A DNA stretch of 64,000 bases from Caryophanales bacterium UBA7278 (GCA_002472275.1 DKRQ01000019.1:124001-188000), one strand, 5' to 3'; positions 45,846 to 55,830 are shown, counted from the first letter of the stretch. Numbers and translations are program-made. Notes: generated by a model not told the origin, from the letters alone.

Positions 45846-46226
45846 GGTTTAGAACGTCGTTAGGATCGGGCCTTTTATTGTGTAATCCATCAGTTGCATT
45901 AAGGGATCGTCGTAGGAAAGTCGTTTTCCTTCGTTTTCCATAGACATCCGTATAACCTATCTTGGTCTTCTTCGGTGGCGTTTCCCTGGATTCGCTTTGT
46001 GATTTTGGTGGGGATGAACAAACCCTTGGCCTTTTCGCTGACCCGCATGAACTTTTCAGAAAAGCGGCGGTGGCGGGGTTAGGGGGAAACCGCAGAAAAA
46101 GCAGAAAGAAACCAATGCGAGTGATAGGACTTGCTTTTTCCCGTAAGAGCAGGATAGAACCCGGCTTGAAAAAGAAAATGGAGAAAGCTTTTCCGGGAAT
46201 AGCCGAGTGGGAAAGGCTCTCAAGAC
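45846..46226 (+). other. Gene-free stretch before the EF-hand-repeat lipoprotein
   Basis: About 380 bases after the LRR lipoprotein gene. I see no gene, RNA or terminator; an open frame at 45962-46255 has a Lys/Arg-rich, non-repeating product and no ribosome site and is probably chance. The region could be a decayed gene. Confidence 0.4.
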
Positions 46227-46253
46227 TTGAGTTTTTCTGGGGGGGGGTATCCT
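46227..46253 (+). promoter_or_regulatory. Candidate promoter with a G9 tract in the spacer
   Basis: TTGAGT (46227-46232), 15-nt spacer that ends in nine G (46239-46247), TATCCT (46248-46253). The spacer is short; gain of two G would give the optimal 17. Leader then holds a hairpin GCGGGC-GCA-GCCCGC (46269-46283) and a GGAGG site. Confidence 0.5.
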
Positions 46254-46301
46254 AATTGTATCTTTTTCGCGGGCGCAGCCCGCTTTGCTTTGGAGGTTTG
46301 C

Positions 46302-47900
46302 ATGAATAAAAAAGCTCTTTTGCCAATAACTGCAGCCGCTCTTTTGGCCTTGGCTTCTTGTGGGGGCACCCCTTCTACGGACCAGTCTTCCAATTCAGGA
46401 GTTGACCCTGCCGGTAGTAGTGGCATTTCCTCTTCGGGAGACGCTTCTTCGGCTTCTTCGGGCGATCCTTCCCCCTCGCAATCCTCCGATTCTCAAATGG
46501 ATGAGGGCTTTGAGGAATGGAAAAAGAGCGCTGATGCCGCCGACTATAACGGGGATGGGCAAATCGATGAAAAGGATTATGCTGTTTTCCTTTGGCTTGA
46601 TAGTGACGATGCCGCCGACTATAACGGCGATAGGAAAATCAATTACGTCGACTATTCGCTCCTTCAGGACTTCAACGCTTGGAAGAAAGGCGAAGACGCA
46701 GCCGATTATAATGGCGATTCAAAGATCACTTTTGATGACTATCTCGCCTTCCGCGAATATGCCTTATGGAAAGAATCGGACAAAGCTGCCGATTTCGACG
46801 GGAATGGGGCAATCGATTATGATGACTATCTGATTTATACCCCGTTTGCGAAATGGCTCGATGGAACCGACGCTAGAGATGTCAACGGCGATGGTACTAT
46901 CGGCTACGAAGACTACATTTTGTTGAACGAGTTCAACGCATGGCGTGCCAGCGATGCCGCTCGCGACTATAACGAAGACAGGATCATCAACTACGATGAC
47001 TATCTCATCCACCTCGCTTTCGTGACTTGGAAAAATTCCGACAAGGCGATGGATATCGATAACGACCTGTCAATCACATACGCGGATTATGTCGCCTATT
47101 TGAAATATGCCGAATGGAAAGACGGGGACGATGCCATCGACCTCAATTCCGACGGAGTAATCGACTATCAGGATTATGTGATTTTCACCAGCGAAGGCTA
47201 TCAGAACTACCTGGTCTGGAAGAAATCCGAATGGGCAAAAGACTACGACGAATCTGGTTCTGTCGACGAGGCTGACTACGAAATCTACCTTGCGTTTAGA
47301 GCGTGGCTAGAAAGCGACGCCGCCGCCGACATCAACAAAGACAGGGTAATTGATTATGCCGACTATGTCGCTAGCCTCCACCCCGAACTGACCCCATATG
47401 AGATTTGGCGTGGTTCTCATAACGCCAAAGACTATGACGGCAATGGGGAAATCAACGAAACCGACTTTGCCATCTTCAATTTGATTGGCGATTACCGTGT
47501 TTCGCAGCTCCTTGTCGAAGGCGCAAGGCTCTATTTCGCGGATTCGAGGCTTTCGCTCAACGATGTTGCCAAACACATCGAAGACGCGGTCATTCGCTTT
47601 GATGGAAGCCAAACCAAAGTCGAACTGAGCGGTTATTTCATCGATGCCTTGAGCCAGGCCGATAAGAAGGAAATCGAAACCATCGCTGATTCTATTGTCA
47701 TTTGCGTGGAAACGGCCACCTTAATGACGGTCACCATGAACATTCCGTTCCCGCAGGCCGGCGAACAGGGATTGCCGCTCACGCTCTACTTCAAATTGAA
47801 TGAAACGCCATTGGAGTCCACGGTCAAAGTGTCCTTCCCCTATGGCGATTCAACACTGAACACTTTCGTGACATTGACCTTGGAAAAAATCGAGCAATGA
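46302..47900 (+). CDS. Lipoprotein with eleven EF-hand/dockerin-like repeats
   Basis: 532 aa from ATG 46302 (GGAGG 7 nt upstream; lipobox LALASCGG). A Ser/Asp linker leads to about 11 tandem units of ~29 residues from residue ~70 to ~395, pattern W-K-x-S-D-x-A-x-D-Y-N-x-D-x-x-I-x-Y-x-D-Y. The D-x-N-x-D-x-x-I-x-x-x-D spacing is the calcium loop of dockerin type I and EF-hands. Units vary in the loop (NGDGQI, NGDRKI, NSDGVI, DESGSV), so not all need bind calcium. The C-terminal ~135 residues form a separate domain I do not recognise. A 4-nt overlap links it to the next gene. Confidence 0.85.
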   Translation: MNKKALLPITAAALLALASCGGTPSTDQSSNSGVDPAGSSGISSSGDASSASSGDPSPSQSSDSQMDEGFEEWKKSADAADYNGDGQIDEKDYAVFLWLDSDDAADYNGDRKINYVDYSLLQDFNAWKKGEDAADYNGDSKITFDDYLAFREYALWKESDKAADFDGNGAIDYDDYLIYTPFAKWLDGTDARDVNGDGTIGYEDYILLNEFNAWRASDAARDYNEDRIINYDDYLIHLAFVTWKNSDKAMDIDNDLSITYADYVAYLKYAEWKDGDDAIDLNSDGVIDYQDYVIFTSEGYQNYLVWKKSEWAKDYDESGSVDEADYEIYLAFRAWLESDAAADINKDRVIDYADYVASLHPELTPYEIWRGSHNAKDYDGNGEINETDFAIFNLIGDYRVSQLLVEGARLYFADSRLSLNDVAKHIEDAVIRFDGSQTKVELSGYFIDALSQADKKEIETIADSIVICVETATLMTVTMNIPFPQAGEQGLPLTLYFKLNETPLESTVKVSFPYGDSTLNTFVTLTLEKIEQ

Positions 47901-48517
47901 AGCGAGAAAAGACCGTCGAATCATCGAAGCCGTTAGAATACGTCCGCACCATTTTGCTTTACCTTGGATGCGTCTTGTCGGTTTTGGGCGTTTGCCTTGT
48001 TCCGAAGCAACTGATAAGCGAAGAGCAACTCTATTCGACGTCGGTCTCGGTTGCTGACCTTTCTGCCGATTCAATCTTTCTTTATGATTATAAGGTTTAC
48101 GGCACCAACTCCCGCCTTGAAGCAGGGCTTAAAACAGAAGTGCCGCTGAAACTCGCCCAGTGCAAGGCAAATGACGACATTCTAGTTGTCAGAGTCCCTG
48201 CCGACACGGCAAAGACGGAAACGTTTGACCAATACATCCTCATCCATAGCCCTGATGTGCCCGAACTTAATATCGAGTTTTGCTTGGCCAAGAACGTCAA
48301 TGTCATGAATTCCTCGTTGCCTACCCGGACTTTCATCAAAATGGCGAGGGGCCTGCTTGGCAAAGCCACGGTGATATACCTTTGTCTAGTGGCTTTGATC
48401 GCTTTCCTTTTATTCCTCCCTTGCGGCATTTTCGGCACAAAAGCGTTGCTTCGTTTGATCGCGTTGTATCGCAAGGAAAAGCAAAGCCAGGCGGAAGTTT
48501 TGACCGAATCGAATTAG
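47897..48517 (+). CDS. Bitopic membrane protein of unknown function
   Basis: 206 aa with hydrophobic segments near residues 16-36 and 157-186, a ~115-residue extracytoplasmic part between them, and a basic C-terminal tail. No family recognised. The outside part is beta-like (ADSIFLYDYKVYGTNSRLE). Start ATG overlaps the stop of the repeat lipoprotein (ATGA), so the two should act together, perhaps in anchoring or surface display; this is inference from position only. Followed 25 nt later by the fusion lipoprotein. Confidence 0.6.
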   Translation: MKREKTVESSKPLEYVRTILLYLGCVLSVLGVCLVPKQLISEEQLYSTSVSVADLSADSIFLYDYKVYGTNSRLEAGLKTEVPLKLAQCKANDDILVVRVPADTAKTETFDQYILIHSPDVPELNIEFCLAKNVNVMNSSLPTRTFIKMARGLLGKATVIYLCLVALIAFLLFLPCGIFGTKALLRLIALYRKEKQSQAEVLTESN

Positions 48518-48542
48518 CGAGCCCAAAGGGCAAGGAGGTTTT

Positions 48543-51092
48543 ATGAAAAAGAACGTATCCATTAGGTTGGCCGCATTGTTGCTGGCCTTTGCTCTTCCTT
48601 CGTGTGGTGCCCCAAACTCATCGCAGAGCAGCTTTTCGATTTCCTCGGATCAACCCAGCGAATCCTCTTCCATTGATTCCTCTGCGCAGTCTGGGGAGAA
48701 AGACGAGATCCAGAAAGTTTATGACTTGTATGTAAAAAACGTTTCCGCAAGCGGGGAAGTTCCGCTTTCATACGAGGAGTGGCTCGCGACCATCAAAGGC
48801 GAAAAAGGGGATACTGGACCAAAAGGTGATTCGGGTGCTTCGGTTTTGACTGGCGAAGGCGCCCCTTTATCCACAAAAGGAAAGGACGGAGATTCTTATA
48901 TCGATCTCCTTACTTGGGATTTCTATATCAAGGTCAACGGGGTCTGGGCAAAGACGGGCAATATTTCTGGCCAGTCTTCTTCCTCCCCCGATGAAAACCC
49001 ACAAGGCTTGAAGTTTTACCCTCTTGATGATGGCACTTATGGGGTTAGTTTGGATGCCGCTTTATATTTAAGCGAAATAACGGTGCCCGCCACCTATAGA
49101 GGTAAAGAGGTTACTCGGTTTTTGTGTGGAACCCCCGCAAGTCTACACGGCTTTTCAGCTATTGCAGTAAAAAAGGTAGTTCTCCCTGACACCATTACTT
49201 CAGTCGAGAAAGAAGCCTTTTATGATTGGGACTTGCTGGAATCTGTAACAATTCCTTCTGGCGAAATCGGCCCGAACGCGTTTTACGGGTGTAAAAAGTT
49301 AAGTAACGTTATTCTTGGTCACAAAGTCACCAGCATCGGATATTATGCTTTTTCAAATTGTGCTTCCCTGAAAGAGCTGGTTGTTCCCGAGGGCGTAGCA
49401 TCAATCGGGGATGGGGCTTTCGCCGGCACCAGTTTGCTCTTTTTGAGCCTCCCAGATAGTTTGATTACGATTGACGGTACCCTATTTTCGTCCATCGGCG
49501 GGCTAAGCTCTTTGCAAACATTGGTCCAAAAAGATGGGCTGTATTACATCGGTAATTCCGCAAATCCATATGTTTATTTGGCAGGGGTTGATAACAGGTC
49601 AATGGTGTCTGCTCAAATCGCTCCAGGTTGTCGGATTGTTGGAAAACGGGCTTTTGCTGGGTGCTATAACTTACGCAACGTCGTTCTCCCATCTACGGTT
49701 GTTTCGATTGGCGAGGAGCCTTTTTCGGAATGTTCTTCGCTTTCATTTATTCAAATTCCATCCGGGGTTGTTTCTATTGCAAACGGCGCCATCGGCAATG
49801 GCGTGACCGTTTCCTTTGGCGGAACTATGAGCGAATGGGCGTTGCTTGCTGAGTTTGTTTCCGCAATCTGCTCGGACGGCTTTTACGAGGCCCCTACGCC
49901 GCCGCAGCCCGCACCGCCTGCATATCCTGACCTCAGCAACGGTGCCTCCATCACCTACTGGTGCCCGAACACCGACACCGACCTCTTCGCCCAAAAGGTC
50001 GCGGCTTTCAAACTCCTCCACCCGGAGTACAAGGGCAGCATCACCCAGCTCGCTATCCTCGGCGAAGGCGACGTCAGAAGCGAATTGAGCAAGGACGCCG
50101 AAATCGCCGCCGACGTCTTCGAGATCGCCGACCACGACGTCGCCGATTGCGTCGATTGGCGCGCCATGACCTCCTTTGGCAAGGCCTCCGAAGTCCAGTG
50201 GATCAAGGACATCTATGGCGAAACCGCCGTCGCCGCCGTCACGATCAAAGGCCAGGTCTATGGCCTTCCCTATCGTAACGATAACGGCTACGTCCTAACC
50301 TACGACAAGGCCATCGTCTCTGACGAGCAGGCCAAGACCGTCGAGGGCATCATCGCCGCTTGCAAAGCCAAGAACGCCGTCTTCGGATTCGACCTCGCCA
50401 ACTCCTGGTACGCCTTTGCCCCCGTTTGGGGTGCCGGTGGCAAGACCTACACCGATGCCGAAGGCGTCTTCCACTCCGAAATCGCCACTGACGCGGTCGC
50501 CAAGGCCGTCGGCGGATTCGGCAAGATCGTCAAGGATGCCGGTTCCACCTGGGTCCACAGCGACGCCGATGACAAGATGGGCGTCGAAGGCGCTGGCCGC
50601 GTTGGCGCCGTCGTCAAGTGGAACAACTACAACGCCGAGAAGAAAGCGCTTGGCGATAACCTCGGCGTCGCCCCGCTTCCTTCCTTCTCCGTCGACGGAA
50701 CCTCCTACGCCCTCAAGGGCTTCCAGGGCTACAAGGCCCTCGGCATGAGGAGGGCCGCCGCCTTCACCGAAGAGAAGAGGATCGTCGCCGTCGAATTCGC
50801 GAAGTTCATGGGCTCCGACGAAGTCTCCGAAGCTCGTTTGACCCAGCTTGGCCAGGGTGTCTCCAACAAGGCCGTCATCGCCAAGACCGAACTCTGGACC
50901 AGCCCCTGGATCGCCGCTCTCACCAAGATGAGTTCCGCCGGCAACACCGTTTCTCAGGCCAACGGCTCCTCTGGCACCTTCTGGGATCCCGCCAAGGCTC
51001 TCGGCAACGCCATCAAGGGTGGCACCATCATCAATCAGCAGTCTGCCAAAGAAGCGCTTCAGCTTTGCCAGCAGGCACAGATGAGCCAGTAG
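48543..51092 (+). CDS. LRR lipoprotein fused to an ABC solute-binding domain
   Basis: 849 aa, one uninterrupted frame. Lipobox FALPSCG (Cys21), Ser-rich linker, a short collagen-like stretch (GEKGDTGPKGDSGAS, residues 86-100) with a KDGDSYIDLLTWDFYIKVNG module, then BspA-type LRRs (~185-450), a Pro-rich hinge (PTPPQPAPPAYP) and from ~470 a type 1 extracellular solute-binding domain resembling the maltose/maltodextrin group (ITYWCPNTDTDLF, GLPYRNDNGYVLTYD, WGAGGKTY, VGAVVKWNNYN). GC content and codon bias jump at ~49,920. No permease or ATPase of a sugar importer is nearby. GGAGG site fixes the start. Confidence 0.85.
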   Translation: MKKNVSIRLAALLLAFALPSCGAPNSSQSSFSISSDQPSESSSIDSSAQSGEKDEIQKVYDLYVKNVSASGEVPLSYEEWLATIKGEKGDTGPKGDSGASVLTGEGAPLSTKGKDGDSYIDLLTWDFYIKVNGVWAKTGNISGQSSSSPDENPQGLKFYPLDDGTYGVSLDAALYLSEITVPATYRGKEVTRFLCGTPASLHGFSAIAVKKVVLPDTITSVEKEAFYDWDLLESVTIPSGEIGPNAFYGCKKLSNVILGHKVTSIGYYAFSNCASLKELVVPEGVASIGDGAFAGTSLLFLSLPDSLITIDGTLFSSIGGLSSLQTLVQKDGLYYIGNSANPYVYLAGVDNRSMVSAQIAPGCRIVGKRAFAGCYNLRNVVLPSTVVSIGEEPFSECSSLSFIQIPSGVVSIANGAIGNGVTVSFGGTMSEWALLAEFVSAICSDGFYEAPTPPQPAPPAYPDLSNGASITYWCPNTDTDLFAQKVAAFKLLHPEYKGSITQLAILGEGDVRSELSKDAEIAADVFEIADHDVADCVDWRAMTSFGKASEVQWIKDIYGETAVAAVTIKGQVYGLPYRNDNGYVLTYDKAIVSDEQAKTVEGIIAACKAKNAVFGFDLANSWYAFAPVWGAGGKTYTDAEGVFHSEIATDAVAKAVGGFGKIVKDAGSTWVHSDADDKMGVEGAGRVGAVVKWNNYNAEKKALGDNLGVAPLPSFSVDGTSYALKGFQGYKALGMRRAAAFTEEKRIVAVEFAKFMGSDEVSEARLTQLGQGVSNKAVIAKTELWTSPWIAALTKMSSAGNTVSQANGSSGTFWDPAKALGNAIKGGTIINQQSAKEALQLCQQAQMSQ

Positions 51093-51176
51093 CCCAAATT
51101 CTTTCTCTATCGATGAGGCACAATCTGGAAAGCTATATCCATGTTTTTTGTTGTTCGGCCCCAGCAAAAAACTTTG

Positions 51177-51205
51177 TTGACACCGCTTTCCTATACGCGT
51201 ATAGT
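51177..51205 (+). promoter_or_regulatory. Promoter of the str operon
   Basis: TTGACA (51177-51182), spacer 17, TATAGT (51200-51205), close to consensus and probably one of the strongest in the window. Bases 51093-51176 hold nothing else evident. Confidence 0.93.
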
Positions 51206-51249
51206 CTCCCTCGGACATAAGTAAAGAGGCTTTCGCCCGCTTTATTTAA

Positions 51250-51270
51250 CCCGGTGGTTGATACACCGGG
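51250..51270 (+). promoter_or_regulatory. Leader hairpin of rpsL
   Basis: CCCGGTG, 7-nt loop, CACCGGG in the ~85-nt leader of the str operon, 14 nt before its AAGGAGA site. Could be an autoregulatory or stability element; not a known S7/S12 site as far as I can tell. Confidence 0.5.
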
Positions 51271-51297
51271 GCATGTGTGAATTAAGGAGAACACAAA

Positions 51298-51717
51298 ATG
51301 CCAACCATTAACCAACTAGTTCGGCAGGGTCGCCAGTCCGCGGCCAAGAAGTCCAAAACCCCTGCTCTAGGCAAGAGGTGGAACTCGCTGAACAAACGCT
51401 CCTCGGATCAGCCCTCCGCTCAAAAGCGCGGCGTCTGCACCCGTGTGGGCACCATGACCCCGAAGAAACCGAACTCGGCTCTTCGCAAATACGCTCGTGT
51501 CCGTCTTAGCAACGGTTACGAAGTCACCGCCTACATCGGCGGCGAAGGACACAACCTACAGGAGCACTCGACCGTTATGATCCGCGGCGGCCGTGTCAAA
51601 GACCTCCCTGGTGTCCGTTACCACATCATCCGCGGAACCCTCGACTGCGCCGGCATCGACGCCCGTCGTCAGGGACGCTCCCTCTACGGCACCAAGAAGC
51701 CGAAGGCGAGCAAATAA
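51298..51717 (+). CDS. rpsL: Ribosomal protein S12
   Basis: 139 aa, normal. S12 monitors the decoding site. [11 protein letters not shown] start, [22 protein letters not shown] (first streptomycin loop, in parts; Lys present as in sensitive strains) and the [17 protein letters not shown] loop. TTPKKPNSA is MTPKKPNSA here. AAGGAGA site. First gene of the str operon. Confidence 0.98.
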   Translation: MPTINQLVRQGRQSAAKKSKTPALGKRWNSLNKRSSDQPSAQKRGVCTRVGTMTPKKPNSALRKYARVRLSNGYEVTAYIGGEGHNLQEHSTVMIRGGRVKDLPGVRYHIIRGTLDCAGIDARRQGRSLYGTKKPKASK

Positions 51718-51735
51718 GGAAAGGAGAACTAGACC

Positions 51736-52206
51736 ATGCCAAGAAAAGGTGCTGTCGAGAAACGTGATGTTCTTCCCGACCCAGTATATAACTCCAAACT
51801 CGTCACCCGCTTGATCAACCGCGTCATGTACGACGGCAAGAGGGGCACTGCGCAGACCATCATCTACAAGGCCTTCAAGCAGATCGAGGACAAGACCGGC
51901 AAACCCGCCATCGACGTGTTCGCCACCGCCATCAACAACATCATGCCCGAAGTCGAACTCAAGGTTCGCCGCATCGGCGCCGCCAACTACCAGGTCCCCG
52001 TCGAGGTCTCTCCCGCCAGGAAGCAGACCCTTGGCCTCCGCTGGCTCGTCACCTATTCCCGCCTCCGTGGCGAGAAGACGATGGAAGACAAGCTCGCCAA
52101 CGAGATCATCGATGCCGCCAACGGCGTCGGCGCTTCCGTCAAGAAGAAACAAGACGTCCACAAAATGGCCGAAGCCAACAAGGCTTACGCCCACTATCGC
52201 TGGTAA
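51736..52206 (+). CDS. rpsG: Ribosomal protein S7
   Basis: 156 aa, normal. S7 nucleates the 30S head and contacts E-site t[23 protein letters not shown] start, the [17 protein letters not shown] [19 protein letters not shown], and the C-terminal [29 protein letters not shown] site. 15 nt before fusA. Confidence 0.98.
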   Translation: MPRKGAVEKRDVLPDPVYNSKLVTRLINRVMYDGKRGTAQTIIYKAFKQIEDKTGKPAIDVFATAINNIMPEVELKVRRIGAANYQVPVEVSPARKQTLGLRWLVTYSRLRGEKTMEDKLANEIIDAANGVGASVKKKQDVHKMAEANKAYAHYRW

Positions 52207-52221
52207 TAAGGAGAAAAGACC

Positions 52222-54324
52222 ATGGCTGAAAACGAAATCAACATCAAAGAAGCTGAGTCTTACGACCTCCCTCATACCCGCAACATCGGCATCATGGCCC
52301 ACATCGACGCGGGCAAGACCACCACGACCGAGCGTATCCTCTATTACACCGGCCGTTCGCACAAAATCGGCGAAGTCCACGAAGGCACCGCCACCATGGA
52401 CTGGATGGCCCAAGAGCAGGAGAGGGGTATCACCATCACCTCTTCCGCGACCACTTGCTTCTGGAAGGGCAACCGCTTCAACATCATCGACACTCCGGGG
52501 CACGTCGACTTCACCGTCGAAGTCGAGCGTTCCCTCCGCGTCCTTGACGGCGCGGTGACCGTCCTCGACTCCAAAAACGGCGTCGAGCCCCAGACCGAAA
52601 CCGTCTGGCGCCAGGGCACCAAGTACAATGTCCCCCGTATCGTCTTCTGCAACAAGATGGACGCTACCGGCGCTGACTTCGACATGTGCGTCGCCTCCCT
52701 CCATGAGAGGCTCGCCGCCAACGCCGCCGCCATCCAATACCCGATCGGCAAGGAATCCTATCTCAAGGGTTGCTGCGACATCATCGAGCGCAAAGCCTAC
52801 ATCTATGGCGACGATAAGGCCGATGCCCCGACGATCACCGACATCCCGGCCGAGTACAAAGACAAGTGCGAAGAGCTCCGTGGCATCCTCCTCGAGAAGC
52901 TCGCCGCCTTCGACGATGACCTCATGATGATGGTCCTCGAAGGGGAAGAACCCTCCGTCGAACTCATCAAGGCCACCATCCGCAAAGCCGTTTTGACCGG
53001 CACGTTCTTCCCGGTCCTCTGCGGTTCCGCTTACAAGAACAAATGCATCCAGCCGCTCCTCGACGCGGTCGTCGACTACCTCCCCTCTCCGCTAGACATC
53101 GCGGGTGAGAAGGGAACCTTGGATGGCGAACCCTACGTCTGCGAGGCGGATGACAAGAAGCCGTTCGTCGGTCTTGCCTTCAAGATCGCGACCGACCCCT
53201 TCATCGGACGTCTTGCTTACGTCCGTGTCTACCAGGGCGTCCTCCGCTCTGGCTCCTACGTCCTCAACTCCTCCAAAGGAGGCAAGGAACGTATCGCCCG
53301 TTTGGTTCTTATGCACGCCAACCACCGTCAGGAGGTCGAATCCCTCCACGCCGGTGAGATCGGCGCTGTCGTCGGCCTCAAGAACACGACCACCGGTGAC
53401 TCTCTAACCGATGAGAATTGCCCGGTCATCCTCGAGTCCCTCTCCTTCCCCGAACCCGTTTTGGAGGAAGCGGTGGAACCCAAGACCAAAGCCGACCAAG
53501 AAAAGATGACGGCTGCGCTTCTAAAGCTAGCCGAAGAAGACCCGACCTTCCGCGTCCACACCGATCCCGACTCCGGCCAGACCATCATCGCCGGCGTTGG
53601 CGAGCTCCAGCTCGACATCCTCGTCGATCGTATGCGCCGCGAATTCAAGGTCGACGTCAACGTGGGCGCCCCGCAGGTCAACTACCGCGAGACGATCCGC
53701 AAGACCGGCGAGGCCCAGGGCCGCTATGTCAAGCAGTCTGGTGGCCATGGTCAGTACGGTGACGTCTGGGTTCGTTTCGAACCCAACCCCGGCAAGGGCT
53801 TCGAGTTCGTCGATGCCATCGTCGGCGGCGCCGTTCCGAAGGAGTTCATCAAGCCGACCCAACAGGGTCTAGAGGACTCCATGAACCGCGGTCTCATCGC
53901 CGGTTACCCCGCGATCGACATCAAGTGCACCCTCTTCGACGGGTCCTACCACGATGTTGACTCCTCGGAAGCCGCTTATAAGATCGCCGCGTCCTTGGCC
54001 CTCAAAGAGGCCGCCAAGAAATGCGACCCCGTCATCCTCGAACCGATCATGAAGGTCGAGATCACCGTTCCCGAACAGTACTACGGTGACGTCATCGGCG
54101 ACGTGGCCCGTCGTCGTGGCATCATGACCGGCGAAACCCAACGCGGCAACGCCAAGCAAGTCGACTGCGAAATCCCCCTCTCTGAGATGTTCGGCTACGT
54201 CACCGACCTCCGTTCTCTCACCCAGGGTCGTGGAAACTTCACGATGCAGTTCGACCACTATGGCGAATGCCCGCGCTTCATCCAGGACGAGATCATCAAG
54301 AAGTCGTCCATGAGCAATCGGTAA
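52222..54324 (+). CDS. fusA: Elongation factor G
   Basis: 700 aa, normal. GTPase driving translocation and, with RRF, recycling. G1 AHIDAGKTT, switch I region [11 protein letters not shown]3 DTPGHVDF, G4 CNKMD, domains II-V complete to the C-terminus ([21 protein letters not shown] in parts, the switch-like domain V). No second EF-G in the window. GGAGA site; the tuf promoter lies in the 87-nt gap after it. Confidence 0.98.
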   Translation: MAENEINIKEAESYDLPHTRNIGIMAHIDAGKTTTTERILYYTGRSHKIGEVHEGTATMDWMAQEQERGITITSSATTCFWKGNRFNIIDTPGHVDFTVEVERSLRVLDGAVTVLDSKNGVEPQTETVWRQGTKYNVPRIVFCNKMDATGADFDMCVASLHERLAANAAAIQYPIGKESYLKGCCDIIERKAYIYGDDKADAPTITDIPAEYKDKCEELRGILLEKLAAFDDDLMMMVLEGEEPSVELIKATIRKAVLTGTFFPVLCGSAYKNKCIQPLLDAVVDYLPSPLDIAGEKGTLDGEPYVCEADDKKPFVGLAFKIATDPFIGRLAYVRVYQGVLRSGSYVLNSSKGGKERIARLVLMHANHRQEVESLHAGEIGAVVGLKNTTTGDSLTDENCPVILESLSFPEPVLEEAVEPKTKADQEKMTAALLKLAEEDPTFRVHTDPDSGQTIIAGVGELQLDILVDRMRREFKVDVNVGAPQVNYRETIRKTGEAQGRYVKQSGGHGQYGDVWVRFEPNPGKGFEFVDAIVGGAVPKEFIKPTQQGLEDSMNRGLIAGYPAIDIKCTLFDGSYHDVDSSEAAYKIAASLALKEAAKKCDPVILEPIMKVEITVPEQYYGDVIGDVARRRGIMTGETQRGNAKQVDCEIPLSEMFGYVTDLRSLTQGRGNFTMQFDHYGECPRFIQDEIIKKSSMSNR

Positions 54325-54326
54325 TA

Positions 54327-54371
54327 CCTACTTAAAGTAGGATTGCCAAACCAAAGCGATTGCCCTATCAT
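54327..54371 (+). promoter_or_regulatory. Promoter of tuf with upstream palindrome
   Basis: TTGCCA (54343-54348), spacer 17, TATCAT (54366-54371). The 15-nt palindrome CCTACTT-A-AAGTAGG (54327-54341) sits between the fusA stop and the -35. Confidence 0.78.
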
Positions 54372-54411
54372 AACTACGCCAATCTAGAAACCAATTGGAG
54401 GAAAACTACTC

Positions 54412-55605
54412 ATGGCAAAAGAAAAATTCAACCGTGACCGCGTCCACATTAACGTTGGTACCATCGGCCACGTTGACCACGGCAAGACCACCCTTACCGC
54501 GGCCATCACCCACGTCCTCTCCCTCAAGGGCCTAGCCAAGGATATGGCTTACGGCGCCATCGACGCCACCCCTGAAGAAAGGGCTCGTGGTATCACGATC
54601 AACTCGGCCCACGTCGAGTACGCGACCGAAAAGCGTCACTACGCTCACGTCGACTGCCCGGGGCACGCCGACTACATCAAGAACATGATCACCGGCGCCG
54701 CCCAGATGGACGCTGCCATCCTCGTCGTCGCCGCTACCGACGGCGTCATGCCGCAGACCAAAGAGCACGTCTTGCTCGCCCGTCAGGTCGGTGTTCCTCA
54801 GATCATCGTCTTCCTCAACAAGTGCGATATGGTCGATGACCCCGAACTCATTGACCTCGTCGAAATGGACGTCCGCGAACTCCTCAACTCCTATGACTTC
54901 CCTGGTGATGAAATCCCCGTCATCCGCGGTTCCGCCCTCAAGGCCGGCCAGGCCACTTCCGCCGATGCTCCTGAAGCCAAGTGCATCATCGAGCTCATGG
55001 AAGCCCTCGACACCTATGTCAAGGAACCCGTCCGCGACGATGCGAAGCCCTTCCTTCTCCCGATCGAAGACGTCATGACCATCTCCGGCCGTGGCACCGT
55101 CGTCACCGGCCGTGTCGAGCGTGGTGTCATCAAGCTCAACGACGAAGCCGAAATCGTCGGTATCCGTCCGACCCAGAAGACCGTCGTCACCGGCCTCGAA
55201 ATGTTCCGCAAGACCCTCGACTTCGCTCAGGGCGGCGACAACATCGGTGCCCTTCTCCGTGGTATCACCCATGACCAGGTCGAGCGTGGCCAAGTCCTCG
55301 CCAAGCCGGGCTCCATCGTCCCCCACGACAAGTTCACCGCTACCACCTACATCCTCAAGAAGGAAGAAGGTGGCCGTCACACTCACTTCCTCAACGGTTA
55401 TCGTCCTCAGTTCTTCTTCAGGACCACTGACATCACTGGCACCATCACCCTCCCCGCTGGGACCGACATGGTCATGCCTGGTGACAACGTCACCTTCACC
55501 GTCGAACTCATCCACCCCATCGCCATGGAAAAGGGAACCAAGTTCTCCATCCGTGAAGGTGGTAGGACCGTCGGCGCCGGCACCGTTGCCGAAATTCTCC
55601 ACTGA
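54412..55605 (+). CDS. tuf: Elongation factor Tu
   Basis: 397 aa, normal. Delivers aminoacyl-tRNA. G1 [11 protein letters not shown], switch [13 protein letters not shown]3 DCPGHADY, G4 NKCDMVDD, kirromycin/tRNA-binding surface in domains II-III ([20 protein letters not shown]). Codon use is the most biased in the window. Own promoter plus read-through from fusA; strong terminator at 55626. Confidence 0.99.
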   Translation: MAKEKFNRDRVHINVGTIGHVDHGKTTLTAAITHVLSLKGLAKDMAYGAIDATPEERARGITINSAHVEYATEKRHYAHVDCPGHADYIKNMITGAAQMDAAILVVAATDGVMPQTKEHVLLARQVGVPQIIVFLNKCDMVDDPELIDLVEMDVRELLNSYDFPGDEIPVIRGSALKAGQATSADAPEAKCIIELMEALDTYVKEPVRDDAKPFLLPIEDVMTISGRGTVVTGRVERGVIKLNDEAEIVGIRPTQKTVVTGLEMFRKTLDFAQGGDNIGALLRGITHDQVERGQVLAKPGSIVPHDKFTATTYILKKEEGGRHTHFLNGYRPQFFFRTTDITGTITLPAGTDMVMPGDNVTFTVELIHPIAMEKGTKFSIREGGRTVGAGTVAEILH

Positions 55606-55625
55606 TCATCCTAATCATTGGATAC

Positions 55626-55656
55626 AGCCTCATTCCTTCGGGAGTGGGGCTTTTTC
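55626..55656 (+). terminator. Terminator of tuf
   Basis: AGCCTCATTCC, TTCG, GGAGTGGGGCT (55626-55651), with two G-T pairs, then T run. Confidence 0.93.
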
Positions 55657-55750
55657 TATCGATTCTCCAAACTCTATGGTGGCTAAAAGCGGTCAAAAAG
55701 AAAGCATTGTCCTTTTTTCGATATTGAACTGCTTTCCTCCGTTTTACCCA

Positions 55751-55830
55751 TATAATAAAAACGCCTCCTTTGGGTATGGATATTTAGTTCTGGGGAGAAC
55801 CATGAATACCATACTTCGAAAGAGGCTTTT
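55751..55830 (+). ncRNA. Candidate rod-shaped small RNA
   Basis: TATAAT (55751-55756) is 6 nt before GCCTC (55763), which pairs with GAGGC (55822-55826); TTT with AAA; GTATGG (55774-55779) with CCATAC (55809-55814); GTTCT with AGAAC around a GGGG loop (55787-55800). TTTT follows. A second stem (55831-55836 with 55876-55881) and T6 (55886-55891) may extend it. About 65-130 nt, no SRP-type GGAA loop. No good -35. Confidence 0.5.

Noticed and set aside
45962..46255. 97-codon open frame in the gap after the LRR lipoprotein
   Set aside because: No ribosome site, runs into the G9 tract, product not resembling any family; at most a decayed gene.
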